From NCBI RefSeq assembly GCF_900188485.1, contig NZ_FZPH01000001.1:248001-312000 (forward strand): a DNA stretch of 64,000 bases, given 5' to 3'. This stretch comes from Asanoa hainanensis. GTDB taxonomy: Bacteria > Actinomycetota > Actinomycetes > Mycobacteriales > Micromonosporaceae. The translations under genes and the position numbers were made by a program. The notes under the pieces are model-generated. The model was not told where the DNA came from. It searched no databases and saw only the letters and a program-made list of their open reading frames with translations. Below, in pieces: positions 17,372 through 27,461 of the stretch (positions within the stretch are counted from its first letter, which is position 1; every line of letters begins with the position of its first letter).

Positions 17372-17377
17372 TATGGT
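17372..17377 (+). promoter_or_regulatory. Predicted leaderless -10 (TATGGT)
   Basis: TATGGT ends six bases before the ATG at 17384 of the small hypothetical gene. Confidence 0.45.
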
Positions 17378-17383
17378 CGGTCA

Positions 17384-17827
17384 ATGACGCCCGCCGACGC
17401 CATGGGTCTTGCGGTTGCTGCCGTCGCTGCTGGGCTTCGTAAGGATCGCGAGGCGCTCGCTGTTCTGCTGAACATGACTCCCGACGACGCGGTCGACGTT
17501 GCCGGTGGGATGGTCGATCTGGTCGGGACGCTCGCGCGCATCGTCGGCGACCGCGAACAGCTCACCCCGACCGAGGCGATCACCGCCGCCGCCGACGGCC
17601 GGTCCGACCTGGTCAAGAGCATGGCGGAGTTCGCGATCGGCGTCATCAACTCCGACCCCGTGCGGTCCGCCACGGTCGACGCCAGCGACGTCATCGTCGG
17701 GCTGGGCGCGCTGGCCGGCCGGCTCGCGGAGCGGGTGGCGAAATACGAGGGCGAGTCCCCACTCGAGCTCCTCGGCCGGATCGGCACCGGCGTGGCCGAG
17801 CTGGAGGCCTTCGACCCACCGGACTAG
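17384..17827 (+). CDS. Hypothetical helical protein (147 residues)
   Basis: Not recognised. The sequence is alanine-, valine- and leucine-rich and almost entirely helical, with no signal peptide and no clear membrane helix, cysteine pair or catalytic motif. It ends in an acidic tail (ELEAFDPPD). The ATG at 17384 is chosen because of the -10 element six bases upstream; a TTG at 17357 is the alternative. It stands alone between a minisatellite tract and a gene-free stretch, with no partner genes. Confidence 0.65.
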   Translation: MTPADAMGLAVAAVAAGLRKDREALAVLLNMTPDDAVDVAGGMVDLVGTLARIVGDREQLTPTEAITAAADGRSDLVKSMAEFAIGVINSDPVRSATVDASDVIVGLGALAGRLAERVAKYEGESPLELLGRIGTGVAELEAFDPPD

Positions 17828-18259
17828 GGCTGCCGATCAACCGGGTCCTCTCTCCAAGCGGCGGCGCCCGCCGGCCGCGGCCTCGCCGCCGGGATTCGGC
17901 CACGACCGACCGGATCCGGGGACGCCACCGCCTTGATCCAAGAGTCGCCGCCCAACGCCGTGCGGATCTCGGCCACCAGCACATCCGAAGCCGCCGTCAC
18001 GGCCCCGATCCGGCGCGTGCGCCACGGCTGTTGACGGGTCCGGCCGCCAACGACCTGCCCGCAGAACCCACCCCGAACAACGCTGACCTGCGGGGATTCT
18101 TCGGCGTGGCACGGACGTCGCGACCCAATGGCCAGGAAGGCTGGACATCGCGACTGGGGCGAAACCTCCTACGCAGCCATTGATATCGATCTCACTCCGA
18201 GTTAACGTGCGTTCACTTGCCGTTACTCGGCGGTAACTCGTGCACCTTTGGGAGGTCGC
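17828..18259. other. Intergenic region with a small palindrome
   Basis: No gene is supported here. Near its right end, GTTAC (18222-18226) and GTAAC (18233-18237) form an inverted repeat just upstream of the SGNH gene, within a locally AT-richer segment that probably holds its promoter. Confidence 0.45.
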
Positions 18260-19108
18260 GTGAGTACTTCCACATCCCCCCGTCGCCGGCTCGTCACCGT
18301 CCTCGCCGCCGCCGCGCTCGGCGTTGGCACCCTCGTAGCGGGCGGCCCCGCCCAGGCCGACCCCGGACCCCCACCGAGCTCCATGGCCAGCATGGGTGAC
18401 TCGATCACCCGGGGCTTCAACGCCTGTGGCTTCTACTTCGACTGCACCTCACGGTCGTTCAGCACCGGGAGCGAGTCGGGGATCAACAGCCACTACCTGC
18501 GGATCCGCGCGAGGAACAGCGCGATCAACGGGAAGAACTACAACCAGGCCGCGTCCGGCGCCAAGGCCGACGACATGCCCGGCCAGGCCACCGCGACCGT
18601 CGGCCGCAACCCCCAGTACGTCACGATCCTCATCGGCGCCAACGACGCCTGCACCAGCTCCGAGAGCTCGATGACGGCCGTCAGCACGTTCAGGGGGCAC
18701 ATCGACACCGCCCTCGCCACCCTCAAGAGCGGCCTGCCCAACGCCCGCATCGCCGTGATCAGCATCCCCGACATCAAGCGCCTCTGGGAGGTCGGCCGGA
18801 CGAGCGGCACCGCCCGCACGGCGTGGTCGCTGTTCGGCATCTGCAAGTCGATGCTGGCCAACCCCACGTCAACGGCAGCAGCCGACACCCAACGACGCGA
18901 TCGGGTACGCCAGCGCGTCGTCGACTTCAACACGCAGCTCGCCCAGGCCTGCGCCGCCTACGGCCCGAACTGCGACTTCGACGACAACGCCGTCTTCAAC
19001 TACCCGTTCGCCTTCAGCCAGGTCTCCGGCTGGGACTACTTCCACCCCAACGCCGCCGGCCAGACGGCCCTCGCCCAGGTGAGCTACGCCGCGGGCTTCA
19101 ACTGGTAG
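18260..19108 (+). CDS. Secreted SGNH/GDSL hydrolase
   Basis: A 282-residue protein from GTG at 18260, preceded by GGGAGG. A signal peptide spans about 1-33 (basic start, hydrophobic LAAAALGVGTLVAG, then AQA). The SGNH blocks are visible: block I MGDSITRG with nucleophile Ser48, an Asn-containing GAND block III, and the C-terminal DYFHPN carrying the catalytic Asp/His pair. Six cysteines suggest disulfides, as in Streptomyces-type extracellular lipases. It should hydrolyse esters outside the cell; whether the substrate is lipid or acetylated polysaccharide is unclear. It is convergent with glgB, with a strong hairpin between them. Confidence 0.9.
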   Translation: MSTSTSPRRRLVTVLAAAALGVGTLVAGGPAQADPGPPPSSMASMGDSITRGFNACGFYFDCTSRSFSTGSESGINSHYLRIRARNSAINGKNYNQAASGAKADDMPGQATATVGRNPQYVTILIGANDACTSSESSMTAVSTFRGHIDTALATLKSGLPNARIAVISIPDIKRLWEVGRTSGTARTAWSLFGICKSMLANPTSTAAADTQRRDRVRQRVVDFNTQLAQACAAYGPNCDFDDNAVFNYPFAFSQVSGWDYFHPNAAGQTALAQVSYAAGFNW

Positions 19109-19119
19109 ACGAACAGCCG

Positions 19120-19153
19120 CCCCTTGTCACCGCGGGGAAGCGGTGACAAGGGG
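19120..19153. terminator. Bidirectional hairpin terminator
   Basis: CCCCTTGTCACCGC (19120-19133), a six-base loop and GCGGTGACAAGGGG (19140-19153) form a perfect 14-bp stem between the convergent SGNH hydrolase and glgB genes. There is no U-tract, as is common for actinobacterial terminators. Confidence 0.9.
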
Positions 19154-19170
19154 CTTCACCAAAAACGAGA

Positions 19171-21276
19171 TCAGGCCGGCCGCAGCCACAGCGCACCCAG
19201 CGGCGGCACCCGCAGCCGCGCCGACGCCGGCATCCCGTGCCAGTGCACGTCCTCCGTCGTCACCGCACCCAGGTTCCCCACCCCGGAACCCCCGTAGTCG
19301 GCCGCGTCCGTGTTGAGCACCTCGGTCCACGACCCGGCCCGCGGCAACCCGACGCGATAGTCCTCGTGCGGCACGGCCGCGAAGTTCACGACACACACCA
19401 GCGGCGACCCGTCCGGCGCCAGCCGGATGAACGCGAGCGTGTTGTTGGCCGCGTCGTCGGACACGATCCACCGGAACCCGGCCGGCGTCGTGTCCTGCGA
19501 CCACAATTCCGGCGATGACCGATAAATGCGATTGATGTCCCGGACCAACCGCTGCAACCCCGACCGCTGCGGATCACCAGCCAGCCCCCAGTTCAGCCCC
19601 CGCTCCTCGTTCCACTCCTCGTCGTCCCCGAGCTCACACCCCATGAAGAGCAACTGCTTCCCCGGATGCGCCCACATGAACGCGAGCAGAGCACGCACAT
19701 TCGCCAGCCGCTGCCACAGATCACCAGGCATCTTGGACAGCAAGGACCGCTTCCCGTGTACGACCTCGTCGTGCGAGATGGGCAGCACGTAGTTCTCGGA
19801 CCACGCGTACACCATCGAGAACGTCACCTGGTTGTGGTGGTACTGGCGGTGGATCGGCTCCTTCGACGCGTACAGCAGCGTGTCGTGCATCCACCCCATG
19901 TTCCACTTGAACCCGAAGCCGAGCCCACCGCCCGACGTCGGCCAGGTGACGCCGGGATAGGCCGTCGACTCCTCCGCGATCATCACCACGCCCGGGTGGT
20001 GCTTGTAGACGGTCGCGTTCGTCTCCTGCAGGAAGCCGATCGCGTCGAGGTTCTCGCGCCCGCCGTACTGGTTGGGCTCCCACTGCCCGTCCTCGCGCGA
20101 GTAGTCGAGGTAGAGCATCGACGCCACCGCGTCGACCCGCAGCCCGTCGACGTGGAACTCGGCACACCAGTAGAGCGCGTTGGCGACAAGGAAGTTGCGC
20201 ACCTCGCGCCGCCCGTAGTCGAAGATGTACGTACCCCAGTCGGGGTGCTCCCCCCGCCGCCAGTCGCCGTGCTCGTACAAAGGCGTGCCATCAAAACGAG
20301 CGAGCGCCCACTCGTCGCGCGGGAAGTGCGCCGGCACCCAGTCGAGCAGCACCCCGATCCCCGACTGGTGCAGCCGGTCGACGAGATAACGGAAGTCGTC
20401 GGGCGAGCCGAACCGCGCGGTAGGCGCGAAGTACCCGGTGACCTGATATCCCCACGACCCACCGAACGGGTGCTCCATGACGGGCAGAAACTCGACGTGG
20501 GTGAAGCCCATCTCGACCACGTACTCGGTGAGCTGGTCGGCGAGCTCCCGGTAGCCGAGCCCGGGCCGCCACGAGCCGAGGTGCACCTCGTAGACGCTCA
20601 TCGCCTCCTGGTGCGGCTTGGCCGACGCCCGGCGGGTCATCCACTCGGCGTCCTTCCAGTCGTACGACGACTCGTCGACGACCGACGCGGTGCGCGGCGG
20701 GACCTCGGTGCGGCGGGCCATCGGGTCGGCCTTCTCGCGCCAGACGCCGTCGCGGCCGAGGATGCGGTACTTGTAGTGGTGGCCGACCGCGGCGTCCGGC
20801 ACGAAGATCTCCCAGACGCCGCTGCTGCCCATCGAGCGCATCGGGTAGCCGTCGTGCGGGCCCCAACCGGCGAACTCGCCGATCACGCGTACGCCCTGCG
20901 CGCTCGGTGCCCAGACCGTGAACGCGACGCCGCCGTCGCGGGCGTGCGCGCCGAGCGCCTCCCAGAGCTTCTCGTGCCGGCCCTCGTTGATCAGGTGCAG
21001 GTCGAGCTCGCCGATCGTCGGCCCGTAGCGGTAGGGATCGTCGAAGACCCGCCCGTCGGCGTCGACCCGGTAGTCGAGGACCTCGCCGGGCACGACCGCT
21101 TCGAAGATCCCTTCCGGGTGTACGCGCGTCGCGGGGTGGCGTTCGTCGCCGACGACGATCGCGACCGTGTCGGCACCCCGGCGCAGCGTCCGGATGGTGG
21201 TGCTCCCGGCGTGCGGGTGCGCGCCCAGGTAGGCGTGCGGGTCGTGCTCCGCGCCCGAGATCAGCTGGTCGGTCAT
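19171..21276 (-). CDS. glgB: 1,4-alpha-glucan branching enzyme
   Basis: A 701-residue GH13 subfamily 9 enzyme. An N-terminal CBM48-type module (about 10-210) is followed by the catalytic barrel. The nucleophile is Asp382 in [12 protein letters not shown], the acid/base Glu435 in IAEES, and the transition-state Asp lies in [10 protein letters not shown]. It cuts alpha-1,4 chains and rejoins them in alpha-1,6 linkage in the cytoplasm. It is downstream of glgE on the same strand with 48 bases between, and has GAGGTAGGGA as ribosome binding site. This glgE-glgB order is standard for the actinobacterial GlgE pathway. Confidence 0.97.
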   Translation of the reverse strand: MTDQLISGAEHDPHAYLGAHPHAGSTTIRTLRRGADTVAIVVGDERHPATRVHPEGIFEAVVPGEVLDYRVDADGRVFDDPYRYGPTIGELDLHLINEGRHEKLWEALGAHARDGGVAFTVWAPSAQGVRVIGEFAGWGPHDGYPMRSMGSSGVWEIFVPDAAVGHHYKYRILGRDGVWREKADPMARRTEVPPRTASVVDESSYDWKDAEWMTRRASAKPHQEAMSVYEVHLGSWRPGLGYRELADQLTEYVVEMGFTHVEFLPVMEHPFGGSWGYQVTGYFAPTARFGSPDDFRYLVDRLHQSGIGVLLDWVPAHFPRDEWALARFDGTPLYEHGDWRRGEHPDWGTYIFDYGRREVRNFLVANALYWCAEFHVDGLRVDAVASMLYLDYSREDGQWEPNQYGGRENLDAIGFLQETNATVYKHHPGVVMIAEESTAYPGVTWPTSGGGLGFGFKWNMGWMHDTLLYASKEPIHRQYHHNQVTFSMVYAWSENYVLPISHDEVVHGKRSLLSKMPGDLWQRLANVRALLAFMWAHPGKQLLFMGCELGDDEEWNEERGLNWGLAGDPQRSGLQRLVRDINRIYRSSPELWSQDTTPAGFRWIVSDDAANNTLAFIRLAPDGSPLVCVVNFAAVPHEDYRVGLPRAGSWTEVLNTDAADYGGSGVGNLGAVTTEDVHWHGMPASARLRVPPLGALWLRPA

Positions 21277-21324
21277 CTGGTCAGTCCCTACCTCACCCCA
21301 CGCCTCCCGGCGCGGTTCTCGCCC

Positions 21325-23850
21325 TCACCGACGCGGTCGCACCGAGAGGATGTGCGCCGGCTCGAGGAACGGGTCGAGCCGGACCGCGTTGCGCTGGCCC
21401 CAGTCGTACGTGCCCCCGGTGAGCTGGTCGGTCACCACGAACCGTTCGTGCCAGTCCAGCCCGAGGGCCGGCATGTCCAGTGTGGTGTTTCCCCACTGGT
21501 CCCCGCTCGAATCGAACGAGCAGATGACCAGAACGGTGTTGTCCGTACGCGGGTCGCGTTTCGACCAGCACAGCAGCGCCGGGTTGTCGATCTCGTGGAA
21601 ACGCAGGTTGCGCAGCCAGTGCAGGGCCGGGTTGTCGCGCCGGATCGCGTTGAGCCGGCCCAGGAAACCGGCCAGCGAGCGGCCCGCGGCCTCGGCGCCG
21701 GCCCAGTCCCGGGGGCGCAGCTCGAACTTCTCGTTGTCGAGATATTCCTCGGCCCCGGGGCGGGCGACGTGCTCGAACAGCTCGTAGCCCGCGTAGACAC
21801 CCCACGAGGGCATCAGCATGCTGGCCAGCACCGCGCGGATCTTGAACATCGGCGGGCCGCCGTGCTGGAGGGTCTCGTGCAGGATGTCGGGCGTGTTCGG
21901 CCAGAAGTTCGGCCGCATGTGGTCGGCCGAGGCGACGAGCTGCTCGCAGTACTCCCGCATCTCCCAGGCGCTCGTCCGCCACGTGAAATAGGTGTAGGAC
22001 TGGCTGAACCCGATCTTGCCCAGGCCGTTCATCATCGCCGGCCGGGTGAACGCCTCGGCGAGGAACAACACGTCGGGATCGACGTCCTTGACCTCCGCGA
22101 TCAACCAATGCCAGAAGTTGACCGGCTTGGTGTGCGGATTGTCCACGCGGAAGATCTTGACGCCTTGCGCGACCCAGTGCAGAACGACCCGCCGAATCTC
22201 CTGGCGGATCCCTTCCGGGTCGTTGTCGAAGTTCAGGGGGTAGATGTCCTGGTACTTCTTCGGCGGGTTCTCCGCGTACGCGATGGTGCCGTCGGCCCTG
22301 GTCGTGAACCACTCGGGGTGCTCCTTGACCCACGGGTGGTCGGGAGCGCACTGCAGCGCGAGGTCCATCGCGACCTCGAGCCCATGCTCGGCCGCCGCGG
22401 CGACGAACGCCCGGAAGTCCTCGAGCGTGCCGAGCCGCGGGTGGATCGCGTCGTGCCCACCCTCCTCGGCCCCGATCGCCCACGGCGAGCCGACGTCGCT
22501 CTCCTCGGCGACCAGCGCGTTGTTCTTCCCCTTGCGGTTGACCCGGCCGATCGGGTGGATCGGCGGCAGGTAGAGCACGTCGAAGCCCATCTTCGCGACG
22601 CCCGGCAGCCGGTTCTGCGCGGTCGCGAAGGTCCCCTGCTGGCTGTGGCCGTCACCGACGACGGCGCCTTCGGAGCGCGGGAAGAACTCGTACCAGGCCG
22701 AGAACAGGGCTTTCTTACGATCGACCCAGACGGGGTACGCGTCGGAGCGCGTCACGAGCTCGCGCACCGGGTAGCGCCAGAGCAGGTCGGCGAGGCCGAG
22801 CGCGGGCGAGACCCGAATCCCGAGCGCGAGGTCCTCGGCGCGCAAGGCCTCGGCCGCCTTGGTCACCCTGGACCGTTGATCATCGGGTACGCCGGTCGCG
22901 GCCCGATCGAGCAGCGCCGCGCCCTCGACGAGGTCGTTGGCCAGGTCGGTCACGTCCTGACCGGCAGCGATCTTCTTCTCGACGGCGTCGCGCCAGCTCA
23001 GATAGGGGTCACTGAACGCCTCGACAACGAAGCTGCCCGCACCGACGGCCTGGGGCTCGAAGGCGGCATGCCACCGGTCGGTGCCGGGGTCGCCGGGGGT
23101 CATCCGAGTGAACGGCCCTTCGGTGCCGTCGGGATCGCGCCAAACGACGTTGGCGCCCACGGCGTCATGGCCCTCGCGGAAGACGGTGGCGGAGACGGGG
23201 ATGATCTCGCCGACGACGGCCTTGGCCGGGTACTTGCCACCACTCACCACAGGACCGACCGCGTCGATAGGGATCCGCCCAGCGGCGGGGTCCGGCTCGA
23301 CCGGAACCTGCCGCCTTGCCTTGGGCGCCCGCGCCGCGTCGGCGGCGGCGGGCTGGTCGGGCTTAGGCGCGGCGGTCACCTGCGGCGCGTGAACCGGCGC
23401 CGGCGCGGGCGCAGCGCTGCCCACGGGCCGCGCGGACTCCGGGGACGGGGTCGACGAGGGTTTCGCCGCCTCAGCGGCAACCTGCGGCACCGGCTCGGAA
23501 GCCTCCGCAGCCGCGAGTGGCGTCGGCGTCGATCCACCCGCCGCAGGGGGCGGTGTGGGCTTTGGGGCCTCCGCCGCCGAAGGAGCGGGCTTCTCTGCCC
23601 CGGCGGCGGAACCATCCGCCGTCAAGGGTGTGGGCTTCGGTGTCTCCGCTGCCGGCGGGACCGCCGGCTTCGCCGGGGGCGGTCCTGGCTTCGGGGCCGC
23701 CGGCTTGCCGTTGACCGGGCCGGGCTTCGGGGCGCCTGGCTTCGACGGTGGTGGGCCTGGCTTGGGTGGCGCCGGGCGGGCGCTCTCGGGCGGCGGCCCA
23801 GCGGCCCCGGAAGGGGCGGTCTTCGGCGGCACGGGATCGACCTCAGCCAT
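21325..23850 (-). CDS. glgE: Maltose-1-phosphate maltosyltransferase with a long Pro/Ala-rich N-terminus
   Basis: About 841 residues from ATG at 23850. The GlgE core begins near residue 192 (GRIPIDAVGPVVSGGKYPAK) and is complete: nucleophile Asp570 in KIFRVDNPHTKP and acid/base Glu599 in LFLAEAF. GlgE transfers maltosyl units from alpha-maltose 1-phosphate to alpha-1,4-glucan ends. The first ~190 residues are almost only Pro, Ala, Lys, Gly and Ser with repeated PKPGPPP-type words. That is an unusual disordered extension; usual GlgE proteins are near 660-700 residues. GGAG precedes the ATG, and a TACGGT also sits seven bases upstream. glgB follows. Confidence 0.95.
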   Translation of the reverse strand: MAEVDPVPPKTAPSGAAGPPPESARPAPPKPGPPPSKPGAPKPGPVNGKPAAPKPGPPPAKPAVPPAAETPKPTPLTADGSAAGAEKPAPSAAEAPKPTPPPAAGGSTPTPLAAAEASEPVPQVAAEAAKPSSTPSPESARPVGSAAPAPAPVHAPQVTAAPKPDQPAAADAARAPKARRQVPVEPDPAAGRIPIDAVGPVVSGGKYPAKAVVGEIIPVSATVFREGHDAVGANVVWRDPDGTEGPFTRMTPGDPGTDRWHAAFEPQAVGAGSFVVEAFSDPYLSWRDAVEKKIAAGQDVTDLANDLVEGAALLDRAATGVPDDQRSRVTKAAEALRAEDLALGIRVSPALGLADLLWRYPVRELVTRSDAYPVWVDRKKALFSAWYEFFPRSEGAVVGDGHSQQGTFATAQNRLPGVAKMGFDVLYLPPIHPIGRVNRKGKNNALVAEESDVGSPWAIGAEEGGHDAIHPRLGTLEDFRAFVAAAAEHGLEVAMDLALQCAPDHPWVKEHPEWFTTRADGTIAYAENPPKKYQDIYPLNFDNDPEGIRQEIRRVVLHWVAQGVKIFRVDNPHTKPVNFWHWLIAEVKDVDPDVLFLAEAFTRPAMMNGLGKIGFSQSYTYFTWRTSAWEMREYCEQLVASADHMRPNFWPNTPDILHETLQHGGPPMFKIRAVLASMLMPSWGVYAGYELFEHVARPGAEEYLDNEKFELRPRDWAGAEAAGRSLAGFLGRLNAIRRDNPALHWLRNLRFHEIDNPALLCWSKRDPRTDNTVLVICSFDSSGDQWGNTTLDMPALGLDWHERFVVTDQLTGGTYDWGQRNAVRLDPFLEPAHILSVRPRR

Positions 23851-23938
23851 GATCTCCACCGTAGTCGGGTCACCGGCCCTCGTCGCGTCGAGGACGAGGA
23901 TTGTTCGTCTGCGGCCGTTCGGAGGGTCGGTGTCCGGT

Positions 23939-25171
23939 TCAGGCTTCGACCCGTTGACCCTTTCCGATCACCACGATGCCGTTGTCGGACACCGTGAAGC
24001 GGCGGCGGTCGCGCTCCAGGTCGACGCCGATCTCCGCCCCCTCGGGGATCACGACGTTCTTGTCGAGGATCGCGTTGCGGACCACCGCGTGGCGGCCGAT
24101 GTCGACACCCTCCATCAGCACGGACCCGGCCACGTGCGCCCACGAGTGGACCTTGACGTTCGGCGAGACCACCGAGTTCTCGACCAGCGACCCCGAGATC
24201 ACCGCGCCCGGGGAGACCATCGACCCCACCGCCCGGCCGACCCGTTCCTGCCAGCCGTGCACGAACTTGGCCGGCGGCCACGGGTTGTAGTCGGTGTAGA
24301 TCGGCCACTCGAAGTTGTAGAGGTTGAACACCGGATGGATCGAGATGAGATCCATGTGGGCCTCGTAGAACGAGTCCAACGTCCCGACGTCGCGCCAGTA
24401 GCCCCGGTCGCGCTCGGTCGAGCCCGGCACCACGTTGTCGGCGAAGTCGTACACGCTGGCGGCCTGGCGCTCGACCAGCATCGGGATGATGTTGCCGCCC
24501 ATGTCGTGCTTGCTCGACGGGTTCTGCGCGTCGCGGGTGACCGCGTCGATCAGGGCCTCGGCGGTAAAAACATAGTTGCCCATGGAGGCGAAGATCTCGT
24601 CGGGTGAGTCCGGCAGCCCGCGGGCGTCGGTGGGCTTCTCGCGGAACGCCTGGATGCGCTTGCCGTCGCCGGCGACCTCGATCACGCCGAACTGGTCGGC
24701 CATCGCGATCGGCTGGCGGATGCCGGCCACGGTCACGTCAGCACCGGAGTCGATGTGCTGCTTGACCATCTGCGCCGGGTCCATGCGGTAGATGTGGTCG
24801 GCACCGAACACGATCACGTAGTCGGGCTTCTCGTCGTGCACCAGGTTCAGGCTCTGGTAGATCGCGTCGGCCGACCCGGCGAACCAGCGGGGCCCGAGCC
24901 GCTGTTGCGCCGGCACCGGCGTCACGTAGTTGCCCAGCAGGTTCGACATCCGCCAGGTCTTGGTGATGTGGCGGTCCAGCGAATGCGACTTGTACTGGGT
25001 CAGCACGACCATCTTGAGATAGCCGGCGTTCGCCAGGTTCGACAGGACGAAGTCGATCATCCGGTAGATGCCGCCGAACGGGACGCCTGGCTTGGCGCGG
25101 TCGGCGGTCAGCGGCATCAGGCGCTTGCCCTCACCACCGGCGAGAACCATCGCGAGGACTTTGGGTGCCAT
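23939..25171 (-). CDS. glgC: Glucose-1-phosphate adenylyltransferase
   Basis: A 410-residue enzyme. The nucleotidyltransferase domain opens with [16 protein letters not shown] and [17 protein letters not shown] (activator and substrate sites), then GSADAIYQ and [10 protein letters not shown] (metal-binding Asp). A left-handed beta-helix domain forms the C-terminus. It makes ADP-glucose from ATP and glucose 1-phosphate, the donor for GlgM. It is divergent from glgM with an 80-base shared promoter region and carries a TAGCGT -10 six bases before its ATG. Confidence 0.97.
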   Translation of the reverse strand: MAPKVLAMVLAGGEGKRLMPLTADRAKPGVPFGGIYRMIDFVLSNLANAGYLKMVVLTQYKSHSLDRHITKTWRMSNLLGNYVTPVPAQQRLGPRWFAGSADAIYQSLNLVHDEKPDYVIVFGADHIYRMDPAQMVKQHIDSGADVTVAGIRQPIAMADQFGVIEVAGDGKRIQAFREKPTDARGLPDSPDEIFASMGNYVFTAEALIDAVTRDAQNPSSKHDMGGNIIPMLVERQAASVYDFADNVVPGSTERDRGYWRDVGTLDSFYEAHMDLISIHPVFNLYNFEWPIYTDYNPWPPAKFVHGWQERVGRAVGSMVSPGAVISGSLVENSVVSPNVKVHSWAHVAGSVLMEGVDIGRHAVVRNAILDKNVVIPEGAEIGVDLERDRRRFTVSDNGIVVIGKGQRVEA

Positions 25172-25177
25172 GAGCAG

Positions 25178-25183
25178 ACGCTA
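25178..25183 (-). promoter_or_regulatory. Predicted leaderless -10 (TAGCGT) of glgC
   Basis: TAGCGT on the minus strand ends six bases before the glgC ATG at 25171. Confidence 0.55.
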
Positions 25184-25238
25184 GCCACCGAGCGCGCCGC
25201 GCACCAGCGGAGGGGGCCGCTGTTCGTGAAGAGCCGTC

Positions 25239-25244
25239 TAAGGT
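25239..25244 (+). promoter_or_regulatory. Predicted leaderless -10 (TAAGGT) of glgM
   Basis: TAAGGT ends seven bases before the glgM GTG at 25252. Both divergent glg promoters are thus of the same leaderless form. Confidence 0.55.
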
Positions 25245-25251
25245 TTCCGCT

Positions 25252-26445
25252 GTGGACAGGATTCGAGTCGATCTCCTCACGCGCGAGTACCCGCCGGAGG
25301 TGTACGGCGGCGCCGGCGTACACCTCGAGTATCTGGCCCGTGACCTGCGGCGGCTCGCCGACGTCCGGGTCCACTGCTTCGGCGCGCCACGATCCGAGCC
25401 GGGCGTCACCGCGTACCCGGAGCCAACTGGTCTGAAAACCGCCAACCCAGCGCTGCGCACGCTGGGCATCGACCTCGAGATGGCCGCCGGCACCGAAGGC
25501 ACCGACGTCGTGCACAGCCACACGTGGTACGCGAACCTGGCCGGCCACACCGCCAAGCTCCTGCACGGCGTGCCGCACGTGGTGACCACCCACAGCCTGG
25601 AGCCGCTGCGCCCGTGGAAGGCCGAGCAGCTCGGCGGCGGCTACCGGCTCTCGTCGTGGGCGGAGCGCACCGCGATCGAGGCCGCCGACGCGGTCATCGC
25701 GGTCTCCGCGGGCATGCGCCGCGACGTGCTGACCGCCTATCCGGGCGTCAACCCCGACCGCGTACGCGTGGTGCACAACGGCATCGACACCGTCCAGTAC
25801 CAGCCGGACCCCGGCACCGACGTCTGGGACCGGACCGGCGCCGACCCGGCCCGCCCGACCGCGATCTTCGTCGGCCGGATCACCCGCCAGAAGGGCCTGC
25901 CCTACCTGCTGCGGGCGGCCCGCGAGCTGCCCGCCGAGGCCCAGCTCGTGCTGCTGGCCGGCGCACCCGACACGCCCGAGATCGCCGCCGAGGTCCGCGA
26001 GCTGGTCGACGAGCTGCGCCGGCGCCACGACCGGATCTTCTGGGTCCCCGAGATGCTGCCCAAGCCCGACGTCATCCAGCTCCTCACCCGCAGCACGGTG
26101 TTCGTCTGCCCCTCGATCTACGAGCCGATGGGCATCGTCAACCTGGAGGCGATGGCCTGCGAGACCGCCGTCGTGGCGACCGCGACCGGCGGCATCCCGG
26201 AGGTCGTCGACGACGGCGTGACCGGGCTGCTGGTGCCGATCGAGCAGGCGACCGACGGCACCGGCACGCCGCTGGACCCGGACCGGTTCGTCGCCGACCT
26301 GGCCGCCGCCATCAACACGCTGCTCGCCGACTCGGCCCGGTCGACGCGGATGGGCGCCGCCGGCCGCGAGCGCGCCGTCACCCACTTCTCGTGGGCGTCG
26401 ATCGCCGACCGCACGATGGCGGTCTACCAGGACGTGCTGGGCTAG
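25252..26445 (+). CDS. glgM: GT4 ADP-glucose glycosyltransferase (GlgM / actinobacterial glycogen synthase)
   Basis: A 397-residue GT4 (GT-B fold) enzyme. The N-terminal domain has the acceptor-loop motif [14 protein letters not shown]. The C-terminal domain has [10 protein letters not shown] and the nucleotide-sugar-binding [15 protein letters not shown] with its two glutamates. It matches the mycobacterial Rv1212c type annotated as glycogen synthase but shown to make alpha-maltose 1-phosphate from ADP-glucose and glucose 1-phosphate. With GlgC, GlgE and GlgB nearby that role is the likely one. Its last four bases overlap the end of the convergent dehydrogenase gene. Confidence 0.93.
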   Translation: MDRIRVDLLTREYPPEVYGGAGVHLEYLARDLRRLADVRVHCFGAPRSEPGVTAYPEPTGLKTANPALRTLGIDLEMAAGTEGTDVVHSHTWYANLAGHTAKLLHGVPHVVTTHSLEPLRPWKAEQLGGGYRLSSWAERTAIEAADAVIAVSAGMRRDVLTAYPGVNPDRVRVVHNGIDTVQYQPDPGTDVWDRTGADPARPTAIFVGRITRQKGLPYLLRAARELPAEAQLVLLAGAPDTPEIAAEVRELVDELRRRHDRIFWVPEMLPKPDVIQLLTRSTVFVCPSIYEPMGIVNLEAMACETAVVATATGGIPEVVDDGVTGLLVPIEQATDGTGTPLDPDRFVADLAAAINTLLADSARSTRMGAAGRERAVTHFSWASIADRTMAVYQDVLG

Positions 26446-27461
26446 GGCACGAGCACCGCGACGCCGTCGACGCGGTCGCCGGCCAGGTCGGCGAGCGCCT
26501 GGTTCGCGGCGGTCAGGGGATATTCCTGGAGGTGTACGACCGGCGGGTGGGCCTCGGCGGCGGCCAGGAACGCCCGGCCGTCGGCGCGGGTGTTGGCGGT
26601 GACGCTGCGCAGCGTGCGCTCCTCGAAGAGGTGCTTCGCGTAGTTCAGCGCCGGGATGTCGGTCAGGTGGATCCCGGCGACTGCCAGGGTCCCGCCGCGG
26701 TCGAGGGCCGCGAGGGCGACCGGCACCAGCGTGCCGACCGGAGCGAACAGGATCGCCGCGTCGAGCTTGCCCGGCGGTAGGTCGCGGTCGCCGCCGGCGG
26801 AGGCCGCGCCGAGCTCGAGCGCCAGCCGCTGCGCGGCCATGGACCGGGTCATCACGTGTACGGTCGCACCCTGCGCGATGGCGATCTGCGCGGTCAGGTG
26901 AGCCGAGCCGCCGAACCCGTAGATGCCGAGGGTCCCGCCCGGCGGCAGGTCGGCGCGGAGCAGCGCCCGGTAGCCGATGATCCCCGCGCAGAGCAGCGGG
27001 GCCAGCTCGCGCGCGTCCCGGTCGGCGGGCAGCGGATAGACGTACGCCTCCGGCGCGGCCGCGTACTCCGCGTAGCCGCCGTCGGCGTCCCACCCGGTGT
27101 AGCGGGACTCGGGACACAGGTTCTCGCTGTCCCGCCGGCAGTACACGCAGGTGCCGTCGGTGTGCCGCAGCCAGGCCACGCCGACCCGGTCGCCGGACGC
27201 GTACGCCGTCGCCTGGGAACCGCGGGCGACCACCCGGCCGACGATCTCGTGGCCGGGCACCACCGGGCTGCGGTGCGGCGGCAGGTCACCCTCGGCGACG
27301 TGCAGGTCGGTCCGGCAGACCGCGCACGCCTCGACCTTGACCAGCACCTCGTCGGCGCCGGGCGCGGGCACGGGCAGCTCGGCGCGGCGCAGCGGGTGGT
27401 CGGCCAGCGGACCCGGCGCGACCACCTGCCACGCCGTCATCGTCTCCGGGAGATCGGTCAC
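26442..27461 (-). CDS. Zinc-dependent medium-chain alcohol dehydrogenase
   Basis: A 339-residue MDR-family protein. Catalytic zinc ligands are Cys49, His71-Glu72 (PGHEIVGRV) and Cys159 (LLCAG). The Rossmann domain has GFGGSA (182-187). The structural-zinc lobe keeps Cys105, Cys108 and Cys116, but the first cysteine of the usual four is replaced by Asp102 (TDGTCVYC). It should oxidise an alcohol or reduce an aldehyde with NAD(P). It is translationally coupled to the upstream methyltransferase gene through an ATGA overlap, so the two may act on one small metabolite. Confidence 0.9.
   Translation of the reverse strand: MTDLPETMTAWQVVAPGPLADHPLRRAELPVPAPGADEVLVKVEACAVCRTDLHVAEGDLPPHRSPVVPGHEIVGRVVARGSQATAYASGDRVGVAWLRHTDGTCVYCRRDSENLCPESRYTGWDADGGYAEYAAAPEAYVYPLPADRDARELAPLLCAGIIGYRALLRADLPPGGTLGIYGFGGSAHLTAQIAIAQGATVHVMTRSMAAQRLALELGAASAGGDRDLPPGKLDAAILFAPVGTLVPVALAALDRGGTLAVAGIHLTDIPALNYAKHLFEERTLRSVTANTRADGRAFLAAAEAHPPVVHLQEYPLTAANQALADLAGDRVDGVAVLVP

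Noticed and set aside
17357-17377. TTGACC and TATGGT as a -35/-10 pair
   Set aside because: The spacing is only nine bases; only the TATGGT element is kept, as a leaderless -10.
19666-23997. A 1443-residue open frame on the plus strand opposite glgB and glgE
   Set aside because: It is a shadow of the GC-rich coding strand; glgB and glgE are unmistakable on the minus strand.
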